From contig NZ_JAAHGO010000017.1 in assembly GCF_010672455.1 (NCBI RefSeq), positions 95,467-159,466 of the forward strand: DNA of 64,000 bases. Direction: 5' to 3'. Source of the DNA: Okeania sp. SIO2C9 (GTDB lineage: Bacteria; Cyanobacteriota; Cyanobacteriia; Cyanobacteriales; Microcoleaceae). This document shows, piece after piece, positions 53,253 through 63,842 of this stretch (the stretch's first letter is position 1; every line of letters begins with the position of its first letter). Below the pieces are notes generated by a model that saw only the letters and a program-made list of their open reading frames with translations, had not been told where the DNA came from and searched no databases. Position numbers and translations under genes: made by a program.

Positions 53253-54134
53253 ATTTTATTATTACAATCAATTGGGAATTAAAAGACAGTACAATTGCAC
53301 AAAACTCAAGATGGTTTTTATAGAATCATCTTGATGTATCAAAAACTTATAGATTCTCCTATTCCTTCTTCAGGGCAAGTAGAAGTAAACTATCTACCAA
53401 TAGATAGTCTTGAAACATACTCTAACTGTATAACCTAAAGAAGAAAATTCATCTATTTTGGCGTTTTTTTAGTTTGATATCAAATTCTTCATTATGTATC
53501 TACTAAATTCCAGACATTGAGAGTAAAAAATATAAATTTTTAAACTTTTTTCTATATATATTAGTAATCCTAAATCCTATATAAAACATTCAAAACATAC
53601 TTAATAAGTTTGAAACTTTTCCTTCTATAATTTGTTGCCTTTGTTTTCTGGATAAAAATTTGTCAGTTATATAGTAATTTCATTTGAGTTGCGTCAAAAA
53701 ACTGGACGATTTTAGGCAAAAGGCAATCATATTAGAGGCAACAGGTAAGAATGTTTGCCGGACTTTTTACTGTTAGTCAATAACCAACTCTTGTTTGACA
53801 TCTCATTTGAAAACGCTATAGTAATTTTCATTTAGTTAGATAGGATACAGATGCTAGAATTTAAAGGCAGCTATACTTATAATTGATTTTCAGTAAAAAA
53901 AAGTCAGTCTAACCTTATCCTTATTACTTTTTTTCTCATCCTCCGAGTTAAATAATTAGCACTTACTTCTAGTTTCTAGTATTTGAAAATAAAAAACTGT
54001 AGTAATTATACTACTAATTAATTATAAGGAAATAGCAAAAAATAAATTATCCAATTCTTGGACACCTCCTCATCTCTGAACCCGACTAAAGAGATATATT
54101 TTTATTTAAATTATTTAAAGTCCCTAATTAAGAA
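53253..54134. other. AT-rich intergenic region
   Basis: No long frame, RNA gene or member of the main repeat families recognised. It should include the promoter of the M23 gene on its left side. Confidence 0.35.
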
Positions 54135-54521
54135 TTAATTTGAGTTATCTTTAATTACCCACTTCCACAAAAGATTATTAGGTCCTTGAGCACTAATTTG
54201 ACATACTTGTTCTTCTAAACGCTTTTGTTCTTCAGGAGATAAACCCCAAAGAATATGTCTACTTTGCCAAACTAAAAGAGCAGTTGTCATACCAATACAC
54301 AAACCTAAACCAAGTGTCGGCAACCTATGATAAATCAAAGCGTAACGTACGGCAATCCAAGTAAAATGCTCTGCCCACAAAGAAATTTCTCTGCGTAAAC
54401 TCCAGAGACTTAGAAAACCAATACTCATCCACAGCAACCCAACTATCAGCCATCTAACATAGATGATTAGTCTGTAAAGTCTTTCGACTCGGACTTTTAA
54501 AATTGGATCATCTTTGTTCAT
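54135..54521 (-). CDS. Conserved-type small membrane protein, unknown function
   Basis: A 128-residue protein with two hydrophobic helices (about 16-45, LIIYVRWLIVGLLWMSIGFL; about 68-86, LPTLGLGLCIGMTTALLVW) and a charged C-terminal region (SPEEQKRLEEQVCQIS). It has no signal peptide and no recognised domain. It lies downstream of secF on the same strand (241 bp), so it could be the distal gene of the pdhB-secD-secF run. Function unknown. Confidence 0.6.
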   Translation of the reverse strand: MNKDDPILKVRVERLYRLIIYVRWLIVGLLWMSIGFLSLWSLRREISLWAEHFTWIAVRYALIYHRLPTLGLGLCIGMTTALLVWQSRHILWGLSPEEQKRLEEQVCQISAQGPNNLLWKWVIKDNSN

Positions 54522-54762
54522 TTTGAGGAAGAAATAAGGAATAGGAAAAACTTTTATGATATACCAATTTAATCAAATACTATTAGAAAACTTATTGATA
54601 GGTAATAACTAAGTACTATACAGCATATTCCAAGTATATGAAATATAGATATTAACAATTAAATTTTGTACTGCGGGCAAGATGCCCGCTATTGAGCGTA
54701 TCTCACCAAGATGGAATCTGCTGTAATTTGAAAATTCTCATTTTCCATTTCCATAGTTATTT

Positions 54763-55749
54763 TTAAACAGTATTTTCTTGATCTTCTACTAATTGAAAAT
54801 CTTCTACTATTGGGTTAGGGATAGATTGACCAATACGCTCGCGCCACCAAGCTAAAAGTGTACTAGCAATAAAAATACTAGAGTAAGAACCTGCAATAAA
54901 ACCAATAATTAAAGCTAAGGCAAAATACTTTAAAGTTTCACCACCAAATAGAAGAATACCCACTAACGGTAATAGAGTAGTCACAGTAGTATTAATCGAT
55001 CTGGTCAAAGTTTGATTGACTGCATCATCAACAATACGATCTATTGATTCTCCTGGATAGCGCTTAATTACTTCCCTCACTCGGTCATAAATTACCACTG
55101 TATCGTTAACGGAAAATCCAATAATAGTTAGTAGAGCAACTAAGAATAAACTATCTACCTCAACACCAACTACTAAACTAATAATTGAAAAAATGCCCAC
55201 CGTCACTAATATGTCATGGAACAGAGCGACAAAAGCAAATACTGCATAGTCCAACTGGAATCTAAAAGTTAGATAGACAGTAATGGCCAAGAAAGCAACC
55301 AGGAGAGCTGATATCCCAGAAGTAAAAATTTGCCGTCCTAAAGTCGGGCCAACTGTATCAATTTGTGTGGAACTTGGATCGAATTCACCAAACTCTGAAC
55401 TTAAAGCAGCGATTAATTTAGTTCTAGTATCAACATCTAGAGTTTTGGTGCGTATATCAAGAGCTTGTCTTTCTTCTCCTACAACTTGAATCTTGCTATT
55501 ACCTAAATTTTGATTGCTCATTATTTCTCTAACAGCAGCAACGTTAATAGCTTCATTACAATTGTTAGGCATATTGCAATCTAGTTCGAGTTGCAGGCGA
55601 GTACCACCAACAAAATCTAAACTTGGACGTAAAGGAGCTGCAATATCTGGCCTAGTCCAAGAAATGACCATGGCAATTAAACCACTAATAATGATGGCTC
55701 CTGAAATTGTCCACCATAGCGATCGCTTTTCAATAACACTGATTTTCAT
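54763..55749 (-). CDS. secF: Protein translocase subunit SecF
   Basis: A 328-residue RND-type membrane protein. The first helix is [19 protein letters not shown], followed by the periplasmic head with [12 protein letters not shown]. Then come five helices with the SecF signatures [16 protein letters not shown] and [13 protein letters not shown] and the C-terminal [13 protein letters not shown]. With SecD it uses the proton gradient to pull proteins through SecYEG. It is normally directly downstream of secD; here 1.3 kb of tnpB remnant and repeat lies between them, so secF may need its own promoter. A short REP-like hairpin (GCGGGCAAGATGCCCGC) follows near 54673. Confidence 0.93.
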   Translation of the reverse strand: MKISVIEKRSLWWTISGAIIISGLIAMVISWTRPDIAAPLRPSLDFVGGTRLQLELDCNMPNNCNEAINVAAVREIMSNQNLGNSKIQVVGEERQALDIRTKTLDVDTRTKLIAALSSEFGEFDPSSTQIDTVGPTLGRQIFTSGISALLVAFLAITVYLTFRFQLDYAVFAFVALFHDILVTVGIFSIISLVVGVEVDSLFLVALLTIIGFSVNDTVVIYDRVREVIKRYPGESIDRIVDDAVNQTLTRSINTTVTTLLPLVGILLFGGETLKYFALALIIGFIAGSYSSIFIASTLLAWWRERIGQSIPNPIVEDFQLVEDQENTV

Positions 55750-56126
55750 TTTTTACTAATTTTATAGAATAGGTGCTAGGGAATAGGGAATAGCAAATTG
55801 TAAAAGGGTTTTAGCATTAGAAAATGTCCTAACCAATTCTTGTAATGCTATATAACTTATTTTATAGAATAGGCGATCTAGAAAGAACTCAGGTAGAGTT
55901 AGAATAGTCGTAGTTTTAACGAGTATCCGCTCAATAAATAGTGGCGGAGTACCAGTTTAGAAGCATTTTAAGTAATTTTAGGCTTGTCATTTAGCGATTT
56001 ACCCTGAATTATTGAGTGGTTTATTTTTAATAACGTGTGTCGAATTGGCAAGGTACAAAACGTTAATTAAATTATTTACAGTATGTTTCATCTAATGGTA
56101 CTTAGAAATTTTTTTTGTAGGAAAAA
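55750..56126. other. secF upstream spacer
   Basis: AT-rich with no gene. It would have to contain a secF promoter if the pdhB-secD transcript does not read through the inserted DNA. A hairpin-like repeat containing 'ataacttattttatagaata' occurs twice at its start (about 55760 and 55852). Confidence 0.35.
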
Positions 56127-56789
56127 TGCTTCAAAAAACTCCTGAAGTGGTGTTAACTGGTAAAGTAGTCGGTATTGATTTAGGACTCAAGGATTTTTGC
56201 ATTACCCATGATGGAGAAAAAAATCTAAATATAATAATCCTAGACACCTCAAGAAACATCAGAAAAATTTAGCAAGAAAACTAGCTTTATTAGCTAGTAA
56301 GAACAAAGGAAGTAAATCAAAACAAAAAGCACGCCAGCTAGTAGCTAGAGTTCACGAACGTATTAGTAATGCCCTTCAATACTTTCTACATAAATTATCC
56401 AGAAAAATCGTCAATGATAATCAAGTAGTGGTCGTTGAGAATCTCAAGGTCAAGGGTATGATTTGTAATCATCAGCTAGCTAAAGCAATATCTGATGTGG
56501 GATGGGGAATATTTGTCAATTTCCTTGACTATAAACTACAACAAAAAGGAGGCTTGTTAGTAGAAATCTCGAGATGGTTTCCTCGTTCTAAAACTTGCTG
56601 TAATTGTCTCTACCAAATGTCAGAAATACCATTAGATATGAGAAATGGACTTGTCCGAATTGTGGCACACACCATGACCGTGATGAAAATGCCAGCAAAA
56701 ATATCACAATAGAAGGCATCAGACAATTATCGGTCTTGGAAGGACTGCTGCTGTTCGCGCAGAGTCCCGTAGGAAAGGAGGGGAAGTAA
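56127..56789 (+). pseudogene. tnpB: TnpB remnant between secD and secF
   Basis: The pieces are GKVVGIDLGLKDFCITHDGE in the first frame, HLKKHQKNLARKLALLASKN to VVVVENLKVKGMICNHQLAK in the second, and KWTCPNCGTHHDRDENASKN in the third. At least two frameshifts (about 56220 and 56640) have occurred, and the N-terminal third is missing. The tail ends in a variant 21-bp unit (56754-56774) read as LFAQSPVG. Orientation is opposite to the sec genes. Confidence 0.75.
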
Positions 56790-57058
56790 GAGCAAAAGGT
56801 GGGCTTCATTAATTGATAATGGATAATGAATAATGGATAATTACTTCTGGTTAAAACCGTTCTTAATTGAATATCAGAAAATCTGATTTCTTCACAGGAG
56901 TCGATTGGATATGGCTCCGAGACCTCGCCATCCCTCGACCGCTTTTTTCTCCTTAATTAAGGAGAGGCTTTAAACCTAATTGATTAATTATTAATTATCA
57001 ATTATCCATTGGTAAGTCTGTCTTAAGGTATTCCCCTGTGAGTAAAGATGCCCCAACT
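56790..57058. repeat. AT-rich element upstream of secF, downstream of secD
   Basis: It begins TTGATAATGGATAATGAATA and ends ATTATCAATTATCCATT, with CTTCTGGTTAAAACCG and GGAGAGGCTTTAAACC inside. It closely matches about 32278-32475, including 'gattggatatg.ctccgagacctcgccatccctc', which is also present in part near 5080 and 30340. Confidence 0.6.
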
Positions 57059-58462
57059 TCAGCGTACCAAGTTGGGGTAGTTCACCTCAGGACAAAATAA
57101 TTCTGGTTTGCGGAATTGGGAAAAACCAATTGCCCAAAACATCAAAGTACGACTACAAGTAACAGCAGTAAACATACTAATAGCTACACCAATTCCCAAG
57201 GTTAGAGCAAAACCTTTTACCAAACCAGTTCCTAACCAGAATAGTGCTATACAGGCAATCAAGGTTGTGACATTACCATCTAAAATGCTGGAAAAAGCCC
57301 GATAAAAACCAGACTCTACAGAACGATATAAAGTTTTACCAGATCGTAACTCTTCCCTTGTCCGTTCAAAAATTAAAACATTAGCATCAACTGCCATACC
57401 AATACTCAGAATAAAACCAGCAATTCCTGGCAATGTTAAAGTAACTCCCAAGATAGCAAAACTAGCAATGGTAAACAGAGAATAAATAACTAAAGCTACA
57501 TCAGCAATTATCCCAGGAAGTCTATAATAAACGACCATAAATATTAATACCAGAATTAGGCCACCAGCTCCTGCATAAACGCTACGCTGAATACTATCTC
57601 GACCTAGAGTCGCCCCAACAGTTCTATTTTCCACAATTTCTACTGAAACAGGCAGTGCTCCACCCCGCAGTTGTACTGCCAATTCATTTGCTTGTTCAGC
57701 TGTAAATCTACCTTGAATCACTGCATTACCACCAGTAATTCCTGTTTCTGCAAATTCAACACCGACAGTAGGAGCACTCAAAAGTTGGTCATCTAGGAAA
57801 ATACCAATACTACGTCCAGTTCCTGCTAAATTTTTGGTAAGTTCCGCAAACTTCTGTCCTCCTTCAGAGGTAAAGCGCAAGGCCACATTCCAGTTATTAG
57901 ACCCAGGAGCTTCCGGTTCTGCTAAAGCATCTCTCAGGTCTTGGCCTTTGAGCGTGGGTTCTTTGAATAGTCCGGCGATCGCTTGATTTGTTTTTTCTAG
58001 AGATTCTAAATTTTTAGCTATAGCTTCTAGATCTTCACTATTTTTCAGTAATTTTTGCTCTACTAAACGTTGTCTTTGTAGTTGGTATTCAATTGCTAAC
58101 TGTTGCTCGGTGCCTTGTAATTGTTCCCGGAAGTCTAGTTGAGCGGTACCTCCTAAAACTCGTTCTGCTTGAGCTGGGTCATTTACTCCTGGTAGTTGGA
58201 CAAGAATTTGGTCTTGTCCTAGAGATTGAACTACTGATTCTGATACACCTAGAGCATTGACTCGATTTTCTACAATTTTTAGGACTCCTTCCATGACCCG
58301 TTCGTCGATGGTGGGAACTTCTTCTGAGGTTTGTAGTTGAATAGTCAGTTGTGACCCACCTCGAAGGTCTAGTCCCAGTCTAATTGGAATTTGACTCAAT
58401 ACTGTTACTGATGCTATTACTAGGACTAGAATTAAGGCTATATATGAATTTTGTTTACGCAT
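57059..58462 (-). CDS. secD: Protein translocase subunit SecD
   Basis: A 467-residue RND-type protein. The signature RLGLDLRGGSQLTIQL comes after the first helix, and the P1 periplasmic domain holds VNALGVSESVVQSLGQDQI. The P1-head region has IQGRFTAEQANELAVQLRGG, and the C-terminal helices show FILSIGMAVDANVLIFER and ILDGNVTTLIACIALFWLG. It partners SecF in protein export. The order pdhB-secD-secF on one strand is common in cyanobacteria; here both spacers are invaded by mobile DNA. Confidence 0.93.
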   Translation of the reverse strand: MRKQNSYIALILVLVIASVTVLSQIPIRLGLDLRGGSQLTIQLQTSEEVPTIDERVMEGVLKIVENRVNALGVSESVVQSLGQDQILVQLPGVNDPAQAERVLGGTAQLDFREQLQGTEQQLAIEYQLQRQRLVEQKLLKNSEDLEAIAKNLESLEKTNQAIAGLFKEPTLKGQDLRDALAEPEAPGSNNWNVALRFTSEGGQKFAELTKNLAGTGRSIGIFLDDQLLSAPTVGVEFAETGITGGNAVIQGRFTAEQANELAVQLRGGALPVSVEIVENRTVGATLGRDSIQRSVYAGAGGLILVLIFMVVYYRLPGIIADVALVIYSLFTIASFAILGVTLTLPGIAGFILSIGMAVDANVLIFERTREELRSGKTLYRSVESGFYRAFSSILDGNVTTLIACIALFWLGTGLVKGFALTLGIGVAISMFTAVTCSRTLMFWAIGFSQFRKPELFCPEVNYPNLVR

Positions 58463-59733
58463 AGTTTAACTAACTAAAATTAGTATTTTATTTAAAATGA
58501 TTAATATTTTGCTATCTTGAGTTTTTTTTAGAGAGCTTTGATCGACTAAATATTAATACCCAATAATTAAATCATATTTTGAAGAAGGCAGTGGGAGCTG
58601 TTTGCGCAGCATGACCTAGGAAAGGGAAAATTGCTTATGGATAGTCTTCAACACACCACTTTGTGTCTACAAACGCCAAACAATTTTAAGCACCCCCGTT
58701 GACGGTGAGGCATTAAACCCGCAAAAGAAAAGATAAATTAAATTCTATTTCAATATAGACTAAAGATTTTTCCCTAGCGTAGCGTACTGATACTAAATTA
58801 CAGGAAAGACGAAACTTCTCAGCTTTTTCTTCAACCGATAAAAATCTTTTCCTTGATATTTAATATCATAAAAATACTCTCTAAAGTATTTAAAGTTTGT
58901 TGTAAAACTTGAGCATTAACTGACTTTAATCTGGGATTATTTTTCTTGCTTATTGTTAGGTTTTTTGTTTGATAGTTGTAATTAGGCTAGGTTACATCAG
59001 CCGGAATAATATATTCACAAAAATAATCAACAACTATTAATTGGTTATTTTCTATAACTTGACCAGCGCTTTCGTTCTTTTAATGTGTAGTTATACACGC
59101 TTTTACCGAATAATTAATAATTAAATAATTCTGGTTTAAAGCCTCCCCTTTTAAGAAAAAAAAAGAAATAACATTTCCTTATATTCAATCAATAACGGTT
59201 TTAACCAGAGGTAATTATCAATTATCCATTAATGAAAAATATCAATCATCTGATTAATTTTTACTTCTTGATGTTGAGTTTGTTTAAGCTTGTACTTGTC
59301 AGTTAAAGTAATCAAGTCTCCATTTTTTTTCTTCTGCATTTGATACGAATATAACAGGAAAAAAGATGTTTTGCGTTTCGCTGGTGAATATATTTTCGCC
59401 CTTTAAATTCGTTTACCCGTTAAATCAAGAATTATAACGGGAGTCCTCTTTCAAAACTCTATCAACAGTTTTTCATTTTAATTATAGAGAATTAACCAAT
59501 CTTGAAACAGGGCAAGAAAAGAAAAATAAAAAACTTACTGCTGAGTGCTTTTCGTGCTAATTACTTTTCTTTGATAAAGACGCTCCTAGAGGAACGTCTA
59601 TATCTACAACAAACAATTGATAACTCATTAAAGACAGAAGTCGAACTGGGATTGGCAGCAATTTCACCTCAAAGAAGTTAATAGTTAATTTAAGTCAAAA
59701 AAGTTCATCAGCTTTCTTGCTTATTACTTCAAC
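58463..59733. repeat. Invaded spacer between pdhB and secD
   Basis: From left to right: a 21-bp unit (58601-58621), a hairpin repeat with CACCCCCGTTGACGGTGAGG (about 58687) that is the inverted match of about 14310-14390, a tnpB remnant (58855-59101), an AT-rich element (about 59105-59232), and a tnpB left-end hairpin (about 59415-59445). No intact gene. Confidence 0.6.
58855..59101 (-). pseudogene. tnpB: TnpB N-terminal remnant
   Basis: On the - strand it reads KRVYNYTLKERKR, QVIENNQLIVVDYFCEYIIP, NYNYQTKNLTISKKNNPRLK and VNAQVLQQTLNTLE. These match RKVWNYALRERKD, HQEYIIPGDTPYPNYKIQAT and NAQVLQQVLKNLE of the intact tnpB at 47.7-48.9 kb. A stop interrupts the frame and the nuclease half is gone. 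Confidence 0.7.
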
Positions 59734-60717
59734 TTAAACTTGCATTCCCACCATTTTTTGTACTGCTTCAACAATCTGCTCTGGTTGTACAATTGTCAAT
59801 CTTTCTAGCGTACCATTATAAGGTGTCGGAATATCTTGTGAAGATAAACGTAGAACTGGTGCATCTAGTTCATCAAATAATCTCTCATTAATTGAGGCAA
59901 TTAACTCAGCACCAATACCACCTGTTTTCATACACTCTTCCACAATAATTACCCGGTGAGTTTTCCGAATAGAAACACCAATAGTTTCAAAATCTAGAGG
60001 TTTGAGGGATATTAAATCTATTACCTCTGGGTCATAACCCTGTTTTTCCAAACTTTTTACTGCTTGGGTAACGTGGTGACGCATCCGAGAGTAGGTCAAA
60101 ATAGTGACATCTTTTCCTGTCCGTACCACTTCCGCTTTATCTATAGGTAACAAATATTCCTCTTCTGGCAAGTCTTCCTTCAGATTGTAAAGGAGGACGT
60201 GTTCAAAAAATAGGACTGGATTATCATCACGAATAGCTGCTTTGAGTAGACCTTTAGCATTGTAAGGGGTTGAGCAGGCCACTATTTTCAGACCAGGAAC
60301 AGCTTGAAAGTATGCTTCTAATCTTTGGGAATGCTCTGCACCTAACTGGCGACCTACACCACCAGGGCCACGAATAACTAATGGTATTTTGAAGTTACCA
60401 CCAGAGGTATAGCGCAACATTCCAGCATTATTGGAAATTTGGTTGAAGGCTAATAGTAAAAAACCCATATTCATGCCTTCAATAATGGGTCTTAACCCAG
60501 TCAAAGCTGAACCTATGGCCATTCCGGTGAAGCTATTTTCTGCAATGGGAGTGTCAAGGACACGCAGTTCCCCATATTTTGCATAAAGGTCTTTGGTAAC
60601 TTTGTAAGACCCTCCATATTGACCCACATCTTCACCAAGAACATATACAGTCTGGTCGCGGGCCATTTCTTCATCTATGGCTGCACGGAGAGCATTAAAT
60701 AATAAAGTTTGTGCCAT
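59734..60717 (-). CDS. pdhB: Pyruvate dehydrogenase E1 component, beta subunit
   Basis: A 327-residue transketolase-fold subunit. Signatures: [60 protein letters not shown] and [19 protein letters not shown], the C-terminal domain with [13 protein letters not shown] and [15 protein letters not shown], and TPIPYN-like [11 protein letters not shown]. With the alpha subunit (not in the window) it decarboxylates pyruvate for acetyl-CoA synthesis. A tnpB element left end begins within about 60 bp upstream of the start, so its promoter region has been altered. Confidence 0.93.
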   Translation of the reverse strand: MAQTLLFNALRAAIDEEMARDQTVYVLGEDVGQYGGSYKVTKDLYAKYGELRVLDTPIAENSFTGMAIGSALTGLRPIIEGMNMGFLLLAFNQISNNAGMLRYTSGGNFKIPLVIRGPGGVGRQLGAEHSQRLEAYFQAVPGLKIVACSTPYNAKGLLKAAIRDDNPVLFFEHVLLYNLKEDLPEEEYLLPIDKAEVVRTGKDVTILTYSRMRHHVTQAVKSLEKQGYDPEVIDLISLKPLDFETIGVSIRKTHRVIIVEECMKTGGIGAELIASINERLFDELDAPVLRLSSQDIPTPYNGTLERLTIVQPEQIVEAVQKMVGMQV

Positions 60718-60896
60718 CTAAGGGTTTGATTATATGAATTTTAGGTAAATCGTCGAGAAGCCTCGCGCCATAATCTCTGATTTGGCGCGAGATGAATCGG
60801 CGGTAAATTAATGGGGCATTGAACCCAATTAATTTACAAATATTGCTTACTGCTCAACACTCAAAACTTGATGTTATCATAAAAATGATCTAACTA

Positions 60897-62162
60897 ATGT
60901 TTATAGTAATGCGGACGGCTTATCAATACAAATTAAAGCCTAATAAAGAACAAGTGTCTACCATAGAACTATGGCTAGACTTGTTGCGTCGGCAGTACAA
61001 CTATCGTTTGGGTGAGCGGTTTTCGTGGTGGTCAGAAAATCGCTGTCCGGTTAATGCTTGCCCTTTAATAATGCCAATTGCTCAACTAAGAAATAACCCG
61101 GATTATTATTCTCAGAAAAAAGATTTAGTCAATACTAAAAATAAATTTCCTGACTACAAGCTAATTCATTCTCAAGTATCGCAAGATTGTATTAAACAGG
61201 TAAAACTGGCTTTTGAAAGATGGTTGAAAGCAGATAAAAATGGGGAGAGATTAGGCAAACCAAGATTTAAAGGAAAGGATCGTTATCGTAGCTTTACTTA
61301 CCCTAAAATAAAGCAAGAATGTCTTGAGGGAAATAAGATTAATTTGCCTACTTTTGGTAAAGTAAAATTGATTCAACATCGACCATTGCCGTCAGGCTTT
61401 CAAATTAAAACCGTTACTATTAGTCGTAAAGCTGATGGCTATTATGTCACGCTATCCTTAGAAGATAAATCGGTTCCCTATTTCCCTGATGTCGAACCGA
61501 CAACAGAAAATACTCTCTTAATCGATATGGGGCTGAAAAACTTCTTGGTAACAAGTGAAAGAGAATTGGTTCCAATTCCTCAATATTATCGCTCATCTCA
61601 GAAGCGATTAAAGACTCTACAAAAACGTTTATCTCGTAAAAATAAAGGCAGCAAAAGATGGTTAAAAGCTATTCTTGCTATAGCTAAACAACATAAAAAG
61701 GTAGCTGACAAGCGTAAATACTTTCACTTCAAAACAGCCAATGAATTGTTATCAAAAGCTGAAGTTATTGCCCATGAAAACTTAAACATTACAGGGTTAA
61801 CAAAAACCCGATTGAGTAAATCAATTAATGATGCTGGATGGGGACAATTCCTGTCTATTCTTGCTGTCAAAGCCGGAAATTCTGGACAGAAAACTATAGC
61901 TGTGAATCCTCAAAATACCAGCCAAGATTGCTCGAATTGCAGTGAAAAAGTCCCGAAAGAATTAAAAATACGAACTCATTCTTGCCCACACTGCGGTATC
62001 GTCATAGACCGCGACTTGTTTGCGCAGCATGACCTAGGAAATGCGGCAATAAATATAAAAAATAGGGCGGTAGGGCATTCCGTCCTTAAAGCTCGTGGAG
62101 TCCGATGCAGTAGCAGGACTACGAAACGAGAAGCCCACACTATAGCTATAGCGTCAGCTTAG
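60897..62162 (+). CDS. tnpB: TnpB (IS200/605 OrfB), intact frame with 21-bp insert
   Basis: A 421-residue protein; ATG 60909 (MRTAYQYKLKPNKEQV) is the more likely start. RuvC-like residues are in LLIDMGLKNFLVTSE (Asp), VIAHENLNITGL (Glu) and the last DRD; the zinc knuckle is CSNCSEK...CPHCG. The end of the core reads DRDL, then FAQHDLG, then NAAINIKN: seven extra residues encoded by a 21-bp unit at 62019-62039, without which the motif is the usual DRDLNAAINI. It is longer than most TnpB proteins because of an extended tail (VGHSVLKARG to the stop) that overlaps the right end. dnaA starts nine bases after the stop. Confidence 0.85.
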   Translation: MFIVMRTAYQYKLKPNKEQVSTIELWLDLLRRQYNYRLGERFSWWSENRCPVNACPLIMPIAQLRNNPDYYSQKKDLVNTKNKFPDYKLIHSQVSQDCIKQVKLAFERWLKADKNGERLGKPRFKGKDRYRSFTYPKIKQECLEGNKINLPTFGKVKLIQHRPLPSGFQIKTVTISRKADGYYVTLSLEDKSVPYFPDVEPTTENTLLIDMGLKNFLVTSERELVPIPQYYRSSQKRLKTLQKRLSRKNKGSKRWLKAILAIAKQHKKVADKRKYFHFKTANELLSKAEVIAHENLNITGLTKTRLSKSINDAGWGQFLSILAVKAGNSGQKTIAVNPQNTSQDCSNCSEKVPKELKIRTHSCPHCGIVIDRDLFAQHDLGNAAINIKNRAVGHSVLKARGVRCSSRTTKREAHTIAIASA

Positions 62163-62177
62163 TGTGGGAGTATGTCA
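62040..62177 (+). ncRNA. Putative omega-RNA overlapping tnpB 3' end and dnaA start
   Basis: AATAGGGCGGTAGGGCATTC onward and GAAGCCCACACTATAGC...GCTTAGTGTGGGAGTATGTCA form a structured right end nearly identical to 11620-11740 on the - strand. The element ends at TCA (62175-62177). The following CCAGTGGAAATTTCTC, the first dnaA codons, would be the guide. Confidence 0.45.
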
Positions 62178-63548
62178 CCAGTGGAAATTTCTCTTGATAA
62201 TTTGTGGAACCAAGTTCTAGAAAGATTGCAATTACAATTAAGCCGACCTACTTTTGAAACATGGATTAAAACAGCGAACGTCCAACAACTAGAAAATAAC
62301 TGTTTGGTAATTTGTACTCCTAATCCTTTTGCTCGAAATTGGTTACAGAAATACTATATAAAAACTATTGCTGATGTTGTACATGATATTCTCGGTTATC
62401 CTGTAGAAATTTACCTAACTACGACAGTCGGAGAAAGTGCGGGTAAAGATAATTCAGAATCTATATGGTCGGAAAATAAGGTTGGCGATCTTTCAGAAAG
62501 TTTATCTAATCAAAAGCCTAAACCAGCAAATCTGAATCCAAAATATATGTTTTCTAGGTTTGTGGTAGGTCCGAATAATCGCATGGCTCATGCAGCTTCT
62601 TTAGCAGTAGCTGAGTCTCCTGGACGAGAGTTTAATCCTTTATTCTTATGTGGTGGAGTAGGGTTAGGAAAAACTCATTTGATGCAAGCTATTGGTCATT
62701 ATCGTTTGGAAATTTTGCCTGAATCTCAAATTTTTTATGTTTCTACAGAAAAGTTTACTAATGATTTAATTGTAGCTATTCGTAAAGATAGTCTCCAAAG
62801 TTTTAGAGAGCATTATCGAACAGCCGATGTTTTGTTGGTAGATGATATTCAATTTATTGAAGGCAAAGAATATACTCAAGAAGAATTTTTTCATACTTTT
62901 AATACTTTGCATGAAGCTGGCAAACAAGTAGTATTAGCTTCCGATAGACCTCCTAATCAAATCCCTAGTTTACAAGAACGTCTTTGCTCTCGGTTTTCTA
63001 TGGGATTAATTGCTGATATTCAAGCTCCAGATCTGGAAACTAGGATGGCAATTTTGCTGAAAAAATCTGAGTATGAAAATATGGTTTTGCCTAGGGATGT
63101 AATTGAATATATCGCCTCTAGATATCCTTCAAATATTCGGGAGTTGGAAGGTGCTTTGACTAGGGTTGTTACTTATATTTCTATTTCAGGTTTGCCGATG
63201 ACTGTGGAGAATGTTGCACCTATTTTAAATCCACAAACTGAGAAATTAGAGGCATCTCCAGAAGCAGTTATTAAGGCTGTGTCAGAATTTTTTAATGTGC
63301 CTATAGAGGATTTAAAAGGAAGTTCTAGAAAACGAGAAATTACTTTGGCAAGACAGGTTGGGATGTATTTGATGCGACAACATACCGATCTAAGTCTACC
63401 GAAAATAGGAGAAGTTTTTGGAGGAAAAGACCACACTACTGTTTTGTATAGTTGTGACAAAATTAGTCAGCTACAAAGTAGTGACTTAAATTTAGCTCAA
63501 ACAATTCGACAGTTAAGCGATCGGATTAATTTTTCTAGTCGTCATTAA
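62172..63548 (+). CDS. dnaA: Chromosomal replication initiator DnaA
   Basis: A 458-residue AAA+ initiator. Domain I is [20 protein letters not shown]. The ATPase has P-loop [12 protein letters not shown], Walker [14 protein letters not shown] and sensor region [19 protein letters not shown]. The C-terminal DNA-binding domain ends [15 protein letters not shown]. The ATG at 62172 and the next codon belong to the right end of the upstream tnpB element (GGGAGTATGTCA), with only one base between GGGAG and ATG. A GTG at 62181 ([12 protein letters not shown]) lies ten bases after GGGAG and may be the native start. Transcription may now depend on the element. Confidence 0.93.
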   Translation: MSPVEISLDNLWNQVLERLQLQLSRPTFETWIKTANVQQLENNCLVICTPNPFARNWLQKYYIKTIADVVHDILGYPVEIYLTTTVGESAGKDNSESIWSENKVGDLSESLSNQKPKPANLNPKYMFSRFVVGPNNRMAHAASLAVAESPGREFNPLFLCGGVGLGKTHLMQAIGHYRLEILPESQIFYVSTEKFTNDLIVAIRKDSLQSFREHYRTADVLLVDDIQFIEGKEYTQEEFFHTFNTLHEAGKQVVLASDRPPNQIPSLQERLCSRFSMGLIADIQAPDLETRMAILLKKSEYENMVLPRDVIEYIASRYPSNIRELEGALTRVVTYISISGLPMTVENVAPILNPQTEKLEASPEAVIKAVSEFFNVPIEDLKGSSRKREITLARQVGMYLMRQHTDLSLPKIGEVFGGKDHTTVLYSCDKISQLQSSDLNLAQTIRQLSDRINFSSRH

Positions 63549-63842
63549 AGACTGTTTCTAATATTAATATAAAAAAATGAATCGGTAGTTAGGAGTCGGG
63601 GAGTGAGAAAAATTATTTTTTATTTCTATTGAAACTCAGGTTTTCCCTAACAACTCAAAAAAATTGATGGAGCAGTATTTTTTTAGCTGATATAATGCTT
63701 TTTTCTATAACAATAAATCTTTTAGACAGCTTGTCATCTCGCTAGCTTTAAAAGTGCAACTATAGACTTAAACAGAAAAAAATTACAGCAGTTTAGAAGT
63801 TAATGAGGTACAAAGCTTTAGAGACTGTTTGTAAAACAAATC
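63549..63842. other. Intergenic region after dnaA
   Basis: AT-rich; a short GGAGTCGGGGAGTGAG run near 63591 is related to the other purine repeats. No clear cluster of DnaA boxes or other origin feature is visible. Confidence 0.35.

Noticed and set aside
63549..63842. Replication origin next to dnaA
   Set aside because: No cluster of DnaA-box-like sequences is visible on either side of dnaA within the window.
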